The notes under the pieces are model-generated. The model saw nothing but the letters and a program-made list of their open reading frames with translations. It did no database searches and was not told the DNA's origin. Below are positions 11,451 to 21,510 of a stretch of DNA of 64,000 nt, piece by piece. The translations under genes and the position numbers were made by a program. The stretch comes from Lycocorax pyrrhopterus obiensis (Eukaryota; Chordata; Aves; Passeriformes; Paradisaeidae), in assembly GCA_014706295.1 (NCBI GenBank), contig JACSVZ010000010.1, positions 18,938,501 to 19,002,500 of the forward strand, in the 5' to 3' direction. Position 1 is the first letter of the stretch. Each line of letters begins with the position of its first letter.

Positions 11451-11788
11451 GCAGCGGTGGCCGTAGGAAGGGCGGGGGGGGATGGGTTATCCCCTGTCCC
11501 GGCGCGGGGAAAAGGGGAACCCCCACTTCCCCTCGGGACCGTGTCCCACGCGGGGTGCGCCCAGCCCCGGATCCCCAGCAGGGCGGTTCCGATCCCATCT
11601 CCAGCGCCCCGGGGTGCCGCCTTCCCCGCACCCAGCCCCCGCCCCGGGACTGCCCGCGGCGGGCCGGGCCGGGGGCACCCCCGCAGCCCCCAACCCCCGC
11701 GGGGCTCCCCGAGACCGCCAGCCCCGCCTGCCCCGGCCCGGGGGACCCCCATTCATTCCTCCCTCTCTCCCTCCTTCCCTCCCTCCCT

Positions 11789-11823
11789 CCGTCCGTCCGT
11801 CCGTCCGTCCGTCCGTCCGTCCC
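11789..11823. repeat. (CCGT)n microsatellite
   Basis: Eight to nine uninterrupted copies of CCGT next to a (CCCT)n-like tract (from about 11760), inside the CpG-rich island. Confidence 0.95.
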
Positions 11824-11974
11824 GGAACCCCGCCCGGCGCCGAGCCCCGGCCCGCGGGAGGGGCAGCGGCAGCGGGGCGGCTCCAGGCGCGGGGGAGCTG
11901 CGGGGCCGCCCCGCTCCCGGCCGGAGCCCGCACCCCCCGAGCCCCCCGGGCACCCCCGGGCCCCCGGCACTCAC

Positions 11975-12060
11975 CGGGCCGGCGGCGCAGGCAGCGCGGG
12001 CAGCGGGGGCGGCCCCGGAGCGATTGGCTGCGGCCGCTTCCTGCCGGGAACGGCGCGGGA
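11975..12060 (-). promoter_or_regulatory. CD276: Candidate CD276 promoter and non-coding first exon
   Basis: Read on the minus strand, an ETS-like CAGGAAGC (about 12036-12043) and a CCAAT box (plus-strand ATTGG at 12023-12027) lie just upstream of a GC-rich segment. That segment ends at 11975 in CCG followed by the strong donor GTGAGTGC. This has the layout of a TATA-less CpG promoter with a short untranslated exon. Mammalian CD276 also has a non-coding first exon. The distance to the ATG exon would make a first intron of about 5.2 kb. This is inferred from motifs only, and the transcription start site cannot be placed. Confidence 0.45.
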
Positions 12061-12080
12061 GGAGCCTGGAGCCGGGAGAG

Positions 12081-12855
12081 GGGAGCGCGGGGACACCGGG
12101 AACGGGGATTGGGGAGCGCGGGGACACCGGGAACGGGGATGGGGGAGCGTGGGGACACCGGGAACGGGGACACCGGGAATGGGGATTGGGGAGCGGGGGG
12201 ACACCGGGAACGGGGACACGGGAATGGGGATTGGGGAGCGTGGGGACACCGGGAACGGGGACACGGGAATGGGGAGCGTGGGGACACCGGGAACGGGGAT
12301 TGGGGAGCGCGGGGACACCGGGAACGGGGACACCGGAATGGCGATGGGGGAGCGCGGGGACACCGGGAACGGGGACACGGGAATGGGGGAGTGTGGGGAC
12401 ACCGGGAACGGGGATGGGGGAGCGTGGGGACACCGGGAACGGGGACACGGGAACGGGGACACGGGAATGGGGGAGCGTGGGGACACCGGGAACGGGGATT
12501 GGGGAGCGCGGGGACACCGGGGACGGGGACACGGGAATGGGGATTGGGGAGCGTGGGGACACCGGGAACGGGGACACCGGGAATGGGGATGGGGGAGCGT
12601 GGGGACACCGGGAACGGGGATTGGGGGGCGTGGGGACACCGGGAACGGGGATTGGGGGGCGTGGGGATTGGGGACACCGGGAATGGGGAGCGTGGGGACA
12701 CCGGGAATGGGGACACGGGGATGGGGATGGGGGAGCGTGGGGACACCGGGAACGGGGATTGGGGAGCGTGGGGACACCGGGAACGGGGATGGGGGAATGG
12801 GGATGGGGGAGCGTGGGGACACCGGGGACAGGGACACGGGAGTGGGGATTGGGGA
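12081..12855. repeat. G-rich minisatellite, gggacaccgggaacgggg unit
   Basis: Array of ~29-bp units (gagcgtggggacaccgggaa, cggggattggg) with shorter insertions of ggacacgggaatgggg. The plus strand has GGGG runs at nearly every half-unit. It begins directly at the edge of the candidate CD276 promoter. Confidence 0.93.
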
Positions 12856-13660
12856 GCGTGGGGAATTGGGGAGCTCGGGAAATTGGGAAGCCCTGGGGGA
12901 CTGGGGAGCGCTGAACAGGGGATTGGGGAGACCGGGAATGGGGATTGGGGAGCCAGAGGGATTGGGGAGCCTGGGGGATTGGGGAGCCTGGGGGATTGGA
13001 GAGCGCTGAACGGGGATCGGGAGGCCTGGGGATGGGGGATTGGGGAGTGCTGAGCCGGGGCTTGGGGTGCACAGAGCTGGAGGATTGGGGAGCCTGGAGC
13101 CGGGGATTGGGGTGCCTGGGGGGTTGGGGAGCCTGGAACTGGGGGATTGGGGTACCCGGTATTGGGGGATTGGGGAGCCTGGGGGATTGGGGTGCCTGGG
13201 GCTGGTGGATTGGGGTGCCTGGGGTTGGGGGATTGGGGTGCCTGGGGGATTGGGGAGCCTGGAACTGGGGGATTGGGGTACCCGGTATTGGGGGATTGAG
13301 GAGCCTGGGGGATTGGGGTGCCTGAGGCTGGGTGATTGGGGTGCCTGAGGATCGAGGATTGGGGAGCCTGAGGCTGGGGGATTGGGGTGCCTGGGGGATT
13401 GGGGTGCCTGGGGCTGGTGGATTGGGGTGCCTGGGGGATTGGGGAGCCTGAGGCTGGGGGATTGGGGTGCCTGGGGTTGGGGGATTGGGGTGCCTGGGGC
13501 TGCAGGATTGGGGTGCCTGGGGTTGGGGGATTGGGGTGCCCGGTATTGGGGGATTGGGGTGCCTGGGGTTGGGGGATTGGGGTGCCCGGTATTGGGGGAT
13601 TGGGGTGCCTGGTATTGGGGGATTGGGGTTCACAGAGCCGTGAGTGTTGGGGAGCACCAG
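12856..13660. repeat. G-rich minisatellite, ggattggggtgcctgggg unit
   Basis: About 35 copies of a ~21-bp unit, attggggtgcctggggctgg, with variants gagcctgggg and acccggtattggg. It is contiguous with the array to its left and composed of similar G-runs, so the two may share an origin. Confidence 0.92.
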
Positions 13661-13711
13661 GCCTGAGGGATTGGGGCTGTCTGGAGGCTGAGGGTTGGGT
13701 ACAGCCTGAGC

Positions 13712-15400
13712 CGGGGATTTGGGGTGCACAGAGCCAGGGATTTTGGGGATCTCAGATTCGGGATTTTGGGGATCTCAGATTCGGGATTTTGGGGATCTCA
13801 GCTTCCAGATGGGATGCACAGAACCAGGGATTTTGGGGATCTCTGATTCGGGATGGGACGCACAGAACCAGGGATTTTGGGGATCTGAAATTCGGGATGG
13901 GACGCACAGAACCAGGGATTTTGGGGATCTCAGATTCGGGATTTTGGGGATCTCAGTTTTGGGACTTTGGGGATCTCTGATTCGGGATGGGACGCACAGA
14001 ACCAGGGATTTTGGGGATCTGAAATTTGGGATGGGACGCACAGAGCCAGGGATTCTGGGGATCTCAGATTAGGGAAGGGACGCACAGAACCAGGGATTTT
14101 GGGGATCTCTGATTCGGGATGGGACGCACAGAACCAGGGATTCTGGGGATCTGAAATTCGGGATGGGACGCACAGAACCAGGGATTCTGGGGATCTCAGA
14201 TTTGGGATTTTGGGGATCTCAGTTTTGGGATTTTGGGGATCTCAGTTTTGGGACTTTGGGGATCTCCGATTCGGGATGGGACGCACAGAACCAGGGATTT
14301 TGGGGATCTCTGATTCAGGATGGGACGCACAGAACCAGGGATTTTGGGGATCTGAAATTTGGGATGGGACGCACAGAGCCAGGGATTTTGGGGATCTCAG
14401 ATTCGGGATTTTGGGGATCTCAGCTTCCAGATGGGATGCACAGAACCAGGGAATTTGGGGATCTCCGATTCGGGATGGGACGCACAGAACCAGGGATTCT
14501 GGGGATCTGAAATTCAGGATGGGATGCACAGAACCAGGGATTCTGGGGATCTGAAATTCGGGATGGGATGCACAGAACCAGGGATTTTGGGGATCTCCGA
14601 TTCTGGATGGGATGCACAGAACCAGGGATTTTGGGGATCTCCGATTCGGGATGGGACGCACAGAACCAGGGATTTTGGGGACCTCAGATTCGGGATTTTG
14701 GGGATCTCAGTTTTGGGACTTTGGGGATCTCCGATTCGGGATGGGACGCACAGAACCAGGGATTTTGGGGACCTCAGATTCGGGATTTTGGGGATCTCAG
14801 TTTTGGGACTTTGGGGATCTCTGATTCGGGATGGGACGCACAGAACCAGGGATTCTGGGGATCTCTGATTCAGGATGGGACGCACAGAACCAGGGATTTT
14901 GGGGATCTCTGATTCGGTATGGGATGCACAGAACCAGGGATTTTGGGGATCTCCGATTCGGGATTTTGGGGATCTCAGGTTCCAGATGGGATGCACAGAA
15001 CCAGGGATTTTGGGGATCTTAAATTCGGGATGGGATGCGCAGAACCAAGGAATTTGGGGATCTCCGATTCGGGATTTTGGGGATCTCAGTTTTGGGACTT
15101 TGGGGATCTCCGATTCGGGATGGGACGCACAGAACCAGGGATTCTGGGGATCTGAAATTCGGGATGGGATGCACAGAACCAGGGATTTTGGGGATCTGAA
15201 ATTCGGGATGGGACACACAGAACCAAGGATTTTGGGGATCTCAGTTTTGGGACTTTGGGGATCTCCGATTCAGGATGGGATGCACAGAACCAAGGATTCT
15301 GGGGATCTCAGATTCGGGATTTTGGGGATCTCAGTTTTGGGATTTTGGGGATCTCAGTTTTGGGACTTTGGGGATCTCCGATTCGGGATGGGACGCACAG
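13712..15400. repeat. 22/44-bp minisatellite, gggattttggggatct unit
   Basis: About 1.7 kb of 44-bp units made of a ~22-bp half (agggattttggggatctcag) and a second half (attcgggatgggacgcacag plus aacc). In places the first half alone is repeated (ttttgggactttggggatct). Internal homogeneity is high. Confidence 0.95.
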
Positions 15401-15910
15401 AACCAGGCGGGAGGGCTGAGCCGTCTCCTCTGGGGAGGACGAACGGCAGCTGGCGTTTGCCAGGCGGAGCCCAGGCTGCTTCCCAGGAAAATCCTGGTTA
15501 ATGGTTGACCCACGCCGGCTGGCCAGCGGCAGCCCCGCACCGTGCTGGGGGCGCGGGGGGACCCCCAAACGTTTGGGAGCTGTGGCACCTGCGGGGGGCC
15601 ACCCACGGGGGTGCTTTGGGTCCGGCTGTGCTGCCGAGCAAAGGAAGCTCCTCGCCCTGCTGATTACAGGGAGAAGCCGCAACGCCCAGGGCTGGAGAGC
15701 TGCGAATTAAAGGCGAGTTAAAATAACCCCAGACGTGCTATAATTAAACATTCCATGGGTTTTTTTTTTCCCCTGGCGGGCGAGGGAGGGTTTGGCAGGG
15801 AGGGAGCTGGTGAAAGGCTGCACCTGGGCACCCACGGGTGGCAGCAGCGAGGACGGCACGGGATGAGGCCGACCCGCTTCGGAAGGGACTGAACGGGGGG
15901 TCCTGTGCTC
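15401..15910. other. Unique intergenic stretch
   Basis: Ordinary non-repetitive sequence with a T-run (about 15762-15770). I recognise no gene, RNA or repeat in it. Confidence 0.4.
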
Positions 15911-15914
15911 CGTT

Positions 15915-16545
15915 CCCAGATGGGCCCTGAAAATCAGCGGGATTTCTTGGAAGGGACCTTCGGGGTTGTCTCATCCACGGGCAGGGACACCTCCCATTGT
16001 CCCAGGGTGCTCCAGCCCCGATGTCCAGCCTGGCCTTGGGCACTGCCAGGGATCCAGGGGCAGCCACAGCTGCTCTGGGAATTCCATCCTAGTGCCTCCC
16101 CACCCTCCCAGGGGAGAATCCCTTCCCAGGATTTGACCTAAACCTGCCCTTTTTCACTCTGTAGCCATTCCCTGTGTCCTGTCCCTCCATCCCTTGTCCC
16201 CAGTCCCTCTCCAGCTCTCCTGGAGCCCCTTTAGGCACTGGAAGGGGCTCTGAGCTCTCCCTGGAGCCTTCTCCTCTCCAGGTGAGCACCCCCAGCTCTC
16301 CCAGGCTGGCTCCAGAGCAGAGGGGCTCCAGCCCTGGAGCAGCTCCGGGGCCTCCTCTGGGCTCGCTCCAGCAGCTCCAGGTCCTGCTGCTGTTGAACCC
16401 CCGGGCTGGGGCAGCTCTGCAGGTGGGGCCTCACCTGGGCACGGGGGCAGGATCCCTGGCTCAGCCGCTGCCCGCGCTGCTGGGGGTGAGCCTGGCACAG
16501 AGCTGGCACAACAACTCCCCGGGCACCTCCAGCTCTCCCAGAACC
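15915..16545 (-). mobile_element. CR1 LINE 3' fragment
   Basis: On the plus strand this reads as the reverse complement of a CR1 3' end: ggaagggacctt, gggcagggacacc, ccagcctggccttgggcact, gctctgggaattccatcc, ctccccaccctcccagggga, aacctgccctttttcactct, ccctctccagctctcctgga, gctctccctggagccttctc and ctccagcagctccaggtcct, all in consensus order. It is 5'-truncated, as is usual for CR1, and retains no reverse-transcriptase frame I can support. It is very similar to the copy at 38.5 kb. Confidence 0.88.
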
Positions 16546-17315
16546 GCAGGTGGAATCCAAGGAAAAGGCATCAATCCCCCCCCTAAAAAAGACATCAATT
16601 GCCAGCCCTGCCCAGGGCAGCGCTTCCCAGCATCCCGACTTTGTCCCTCCTCCCACCAGTTCAGGCGATGAAAGCAGCAGCACGGCTTTGATTCCTCGGC
16701 CACGAGTGCTGCTCTGCTCCTGGGGCTGTTTGAAGGCGCCAAGGGAGCTCTGAGCACCTGGAGCTTTCTGAGTGTTCCACAGAAACACCGAACAATTAAA
16801 AGAAACCCAGGGAAAACGAAGAAGCTTGGAAACAAAGGCAGGTTTTTAACATCAAAGCACGCTCAGAGTTAAAATCCGTGCTGCTCGCTTGTTAATTAAC
16901 AATGAAAGGGCTTCCGGGGGGTGGATTTCAGTCGGGGATGTCTCCATCCCAAATGATTCTTTTGGCTTCTTTTCCTTCCTCAAAAACCTGCAATTTGCAA
17001 GCTTAATTCCGTGCTCAGCCAGGACTCAATCGGGGGCGGGAGGGAGGCGCTGGGACACATCCAGAGCCTCCCGACGATGTGTGCAGGGTCAGCTCCGGGC
17101 ATCGGGGCTGCTCCTCCTGGCCACGATCACCCTGGAAACGCCGCCCAGCTGCGGTTTCCAGCGGTTAGGGATGTGGGAATCGAGTGTGTGGTGCCCAGGA
17201 GGCTCACTCCCGTATTCCCGTATTCCCCATGTTCCCGTATTTCCCACCAGCACGGGGCATCCAGCACAAGGCAGGGGTTGGAGCGTAAATCCCACCCTCC
17301 ATCCCCCAAACCTGC
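16546..17315. other. Unique intergenic stretch
   Basis: No gene, tandem array or recognised mobile element is seen. Between about 16790 and 17000 it is AT-richer than its surroundings. Confidence 0.4.
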
Positions 17316-17317
17316 GA

Positions 17318-17448
17318 GGATCAGGGAATCCCAGCATGGTTTGGGTTGGGAGGGACCTTAAAACCCATCCAAGGACACCTCCCATTGCCCCAGGGTGCTC
17401 CAAGCGCCGTCCAGCCTGGCCTGGGGCACTGCCAGGGATGGGAAAATC
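17318..17448 (-). mobile_element. Short CR1 3' end fragment
   Basis: Reverse complement of the extreme CR1 3' end: ggtttgggttgggagggacc, ttaaaacccatcc, gacacctcccattgccccag and cagcctggcctggggcactg. It is about 130 bp long and ends at the hexamer repeat. Confidence 0.8.
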
Positions 17449-17450
17449 GA

Positions 17451-17496
17451 CCTGTTCCTGTTCCTGTTCCTGTTCCTGTTCCTGTTCCTGTTCCGT
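17451..17496. repeat. (TTCCTG)n hexamer microsatellite
   Basis: Seven perfect copies of ttcctg, directly next to the 5' side of a truncated CR1 fragment. Confidence 0.97.
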
Positions 17497-19490
17497 GCTG
17501 AGCTTCCCTTTGGAAGCCGGATTCACACCGGATTCACACCTGCACCGCCCTCTGCGGGATCCTTGGGCTCCTGGAGAACTCCATAACCCAGCTCTGCCTC
17601 CTCCAAGGAACATCCCAGCGCCAAACCCAGAGGACGGGGAGGAGCAGGAAGGGCCCTTGGAGGCTTTTGGACCACGGGGCAGAGCAGGGAGATGGTGCCA
17701 GGAGAAAACAGCCCCACAGGCCCAAGCTGAGGCTGCCTCGGGATAGCCCCGGTCCTGCTGGGACAGGGCTGGCATTCCAGGGCCGTGCTGGGATGCAGGG
17801 CCAGGGCTGGAGGCCCCCAGCAGCTGTCTCAGGGCTGTGCTGGGGCACAGGCTGCTCTGGGCACAGCTCAGCGTTGTCCCAGCGCCGTTCCCGAGCCCAG
17901 AGCGGGTTCCAGAGGCGGAATCATCCCGATGGGAACGGGATGAGCTCCCAGGCGTGGCTGAGCCCTGCTCCTGCAGCTCCGGCCCCGTCCTTCCCAAACC
18001 CACACCCAGCGAGTCCCCACTGCCAGGAGATGCCCGGAGCGAGGGCTCAGAGCCTCCGGCTGTCCCTCGGCTCACACCAGCTCCAGAAAATGGGTTTGCC
18101 CTGAATCCATGGAGGTTTTATCCATCCCCAGATCTGGACAGGAGCCAGGATGGCAGGAGCCAGCAGTGCCAGAGGCCTGGGATGCTCCCACAATGCAGAT
18201 AAAGCAATCCCAGGGAATGAATTGAAATAGGAACGATTTATCGGCGTCAGCTGCCCAGATTCCCATCGGGGAGCTGGGAACGTGCACTGGGAAGGGGGGA
18301 CAGGGACAGTGCAACCACCTTCAATTAATTTTGCCCAAAAATTGCCCGGAGGGGTCTGTGAGGGGGAGTGAGGGAGGGTGAGCTCAGGGTCACCCCCAGC
18401 ATTCCCAGAAAAGGCTCGGGAGAGCCTCCCCGAGCCGCGTGCGTGCCAAGGGCAGCTCCTGCCAGCTGTGCCCGGCGCTCAGCCAGGCCCGCGCAGCCTC
18501 CCCAGCCCAGGGCTGGTGATTTTTTAAAACGCAATTAAATTTGCAGCAGCGCTGGGAGCAGCCCTTGCCCCGGATCCCTTCCCCCCAGCCCTCGGCTCCG
18601 GCGAGATCCCGGGTGGGATGAGCCATTCCCAGGGGGTTTTATCCCGGTCTGGGCTCCGGGGATGTGTCCGCGGTACCAGCAGCCCAAAGCCGCGTCATTC
18701 CGGGAGCGGGGAGAGGACTGTGCCCCGCTCACAGGGGTTTTTCCACAGCCTGCAGGATGAAAAGCTCCTCTATTCCGGCTGCCTGAGGCACGAAGGGATG
18801 AGGAGCCCTCGGAGAGGCCTTCTCCTCCCCCAGGCATGGAAAATGAGGCCTTTTCCCTCCTCCTTCCCTCCTGCTTCGTTCCCACATCCTCCCACCCAGC
18901 TCTGCAGCCACCACCTCTGGGCTGGGCATCACCATCACCCCACACCCAGCAGGGAGAAGGCAAAAAGGTGGATTTTCCCCCCAAATCTAAGGAATACGAG
19001 ACCTTCATCACCCCTCTGTGCTCAGCTCCCCGAGCCCGCTTCCCAGTGGGACTCCTGTCCCCCCTGGAAGGCAGCAGGAGCATTGTACCTGGCACACCTG
19101 AGGCCCCAGAAACTCCCAGAGCAGCAGGCAGGAGCCAGAGGTTCCTGCTTCGTTCCCAAAGCCTGTGCAGCATTTTGATCTCCCGGGAAATTAATTCAGC
19201 TCAGAGCAGCCCCGCTATCTGTAAATATCAGCCAGGTGTTTTGTTATCAGAGAAAAGGCACCAGGCTCTTCTTTTGCCCAGCAACCCCTCTGCAGGGCGG
19301 CTCCCAGCGCGGCTTTCATCCCGCCAGGCGCTGGGAGGGAGGAGCTGCTCTCTCTGAACCCTTTCCTTGGGGCCTCTGCTTCGATGAGCCACAAACCCCA
19401 CGCTGCAACCACAAACAAACTCCTTGTGGGCAGCAGAGCAGCAGCAGCGCCAAGCTGCGGGCAGCCAGGCAGGACGGACACCTGGGCACT
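17497..19490. other. Unique intergenic stretch
   Basis: About 2 kb without a supportable gene, array or mobile element. Open frames here lack recognisable domains or paired splice signals and are treated as chance. Confidence 0.4.
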
Positions 19491-19494
19491 GCCC

Positions 19495-20135
19495 GGGGGA
19501 GGACAGGGGTCACCGTGTGCCCGGGGAAGCGGTGGCACCACGGCACTGCCACGGGGGTCACCGTGTGCCCGGGGAAGCGGTGACAGCCAGGCACTGCCAC
19601 GGGGGTCACCACGACCCCAGGGAAGCGGTGGCACCACGGCACTGCCACGGGGGTCACCGTGTGCCCAGGGAAGCGGTGACAGCCAGGCACTGCCACGGGG
19701 GTCACCACAACACCAAGGAAGCGGTGGCACCACGGCACTGCCACGGGGGTCACCATGTGCCCAGGGAAGCGGTGGCACCACGGCACTGCCACGGGGGTCA
19801 CCGTGTGCCCGGGGAAGCGGTGGCACCACAGCACTGCCACGGGGGTCACCACAACCCCAGGGAAGCGGTGGCACCACGGCACTGCCACGGGGGTCACCGT
19901 GTGCCCGGGGAAGCGGTGGCACCACAGCACTGCCACGGGGGTCACCACAACCCCAAGGAAGCGGTGGCACCACGGCACTGCCACGGGGGTCACCGTGTGC
20001 CCAGGGAAGCGGTGACAGCCAGGCACTGCCACGGGGGTCACCGTGTGCCCAGGGAAGCGGTGGCACCACGGCACTGCCACGGGGGTCACCACAACACCAA
20101 GGAAGCGGTGGCACCACGGCACTGCCACAGGGGAC
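19495..20135. repeat. 48-bp minisatellite
   Basis: About 13 copies of a 48-bp unit (ggcaccacggcactgccacg, ggggtcaccgtgtgcccggg, gaagcggt). Because 48 is a multiple of three, open frames run through it on both strands; these are repeat artefacts. Confidence 0.96.
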
Positions 20136-20404
20136 TTGCAAAGAGCTGTCAGCAGTGAGGACAAAGCGTGCCCAAGGCATCAGGTGCCAGCTGGCACAAG
20201 AAAGGAGCGAAGAAGGGGATGGGCTGCTCCCCGTCCGGGGGCACAGCAGTGCCAGGGACCTGCACAGGCCTTACCCAGCCCCGAATGTTCGCCCTATGCT
20301 TCCAGTTACCCCCAAGCGCCCCCAAAGCCGACAGCGGGACTGCCCTGAGCGGCTGCGGCTGCCCTGGCACTGCCCACGGCCAGGCTGGGCGGCGCTGGGA
20401 GCAC

Positions 20405-21510
20405 CCCGGGACACACGGACACACGGATGGACACACGGACACACGGGCACACGGACACACGGGCACACGGGCACACGGACACACGGGCACACGGACACAC
20501 GGCCCTGTCCCACACTGCATCACTGCATCCCACTGCTCCAGAGGCACATCCTGCTGCCAGGCTGCGCACGGACACACGGATACACAGACACAGGGTCACA
20601 CAGACACACGGACACACAGACACATGGACACACAGACACATGGACACACGGACACACGGCCCTGTCCCACACTGCATCACTGCATCCCACTGCTCCAGAG
20701 GCACATCCTGCTGCCAGGCTGTGCATGGACACACGGACACACGGACACACGGACTCACGGACACACAGCCTGTCCCACAGTGCATCCCACTGCTGCCAGG
20801 CTGTGCACAGACACACAGACACACAGACACACGGACACACAGACAGATGGACACACAGACACAGGGACACACAGACAGACAGATACACGGCCCTGTCCCA
20901 CACTGCATCCCACTGCTCCAGAGGCACATCCTGCTGCCAGGCTGTGCATGGACACATGGACGCACGGACACACGGACACACTGCCCTGTCCCACACTGCA
21001 TCCCACTGCTGCCAGGCTGCGCATGGACACACAGACACATGGACACACAGACACAGGGACACACGGACACACGGACACACAGCCGTGTCCCACACTGCAT
21101 CCTGCTGCTCCAGAGGCACATCCTGCTGCCAGGCTGTGCACGGACACATGGACACAACAGACACACGGACACACGGGCACATGGACACACGGACACACGG
21201 CCCTGTCCCACACTGCATCACTGCATCCCACTGCTCCAGAGGCACATCCTGCTGCCAGGCTGTGCACGGACACACGGACACACGGACACACGGACACATG
21301 GACACACGGGCACACGGACACACGGCCCTGTCCCACACTGCATCACTGCATCCCACTGCTCCAGAGGTACATCCTGCTGCCAGGCTGAGCACGGACACAC
21401 AGACACACTGCCCTGTCCCACACTGCATCCCGCTGCTGCCAGGCTGTGCACGGACACACCATGGACACACGGACACACTATGGACACACGGACACAGGGA
21501 CACAGGGACA
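20405..21510. repeat. Composite higher-order array: (ACACACGG)n plus a ~65-bp block
   Basis: Runs of acacacggac/acacagac dinucleotide-like repeats alternate with a conserved block (ccctgtcccacactgcatc, ccactgctccagaggcacat, cctgctgccaggctgtgca). The block recurs about ten times, with the intervening microsatellite varying from about 20 to 120 bp. Some blocks lack the central ctccagaggcacatcctg part. Confidence 0.95.

Larger units (their letters stand above)
11480..12075. other. CpG-rich island between array blocks
   Basis: This is a non-repetitive, very CpG-rich stretch between the 36-bp array on its left and the GGGGA-type arrays on its right. It contains many GC-box-like runs and the CCGT microsatellite. 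I see no convincing coding exon in it. Long open frames here are products of high GC content. It is the best promoter candidate upstream of the CD276 coding exons. Confidence 0.6.

Noticed and set aside
11274..12914. Long frames rich in GTG/GNGD on plus and PVPGVP on minus
   Set aside because: Products of the GGGGA-type array and CpG island. The elastin- or collagen-like look is due to the repeat unit, not a gene.
17451..17496. Interstitial telomere repeat
   Set aside because: The unit is TTCCTG, not TTAGGG/CCCTAA.
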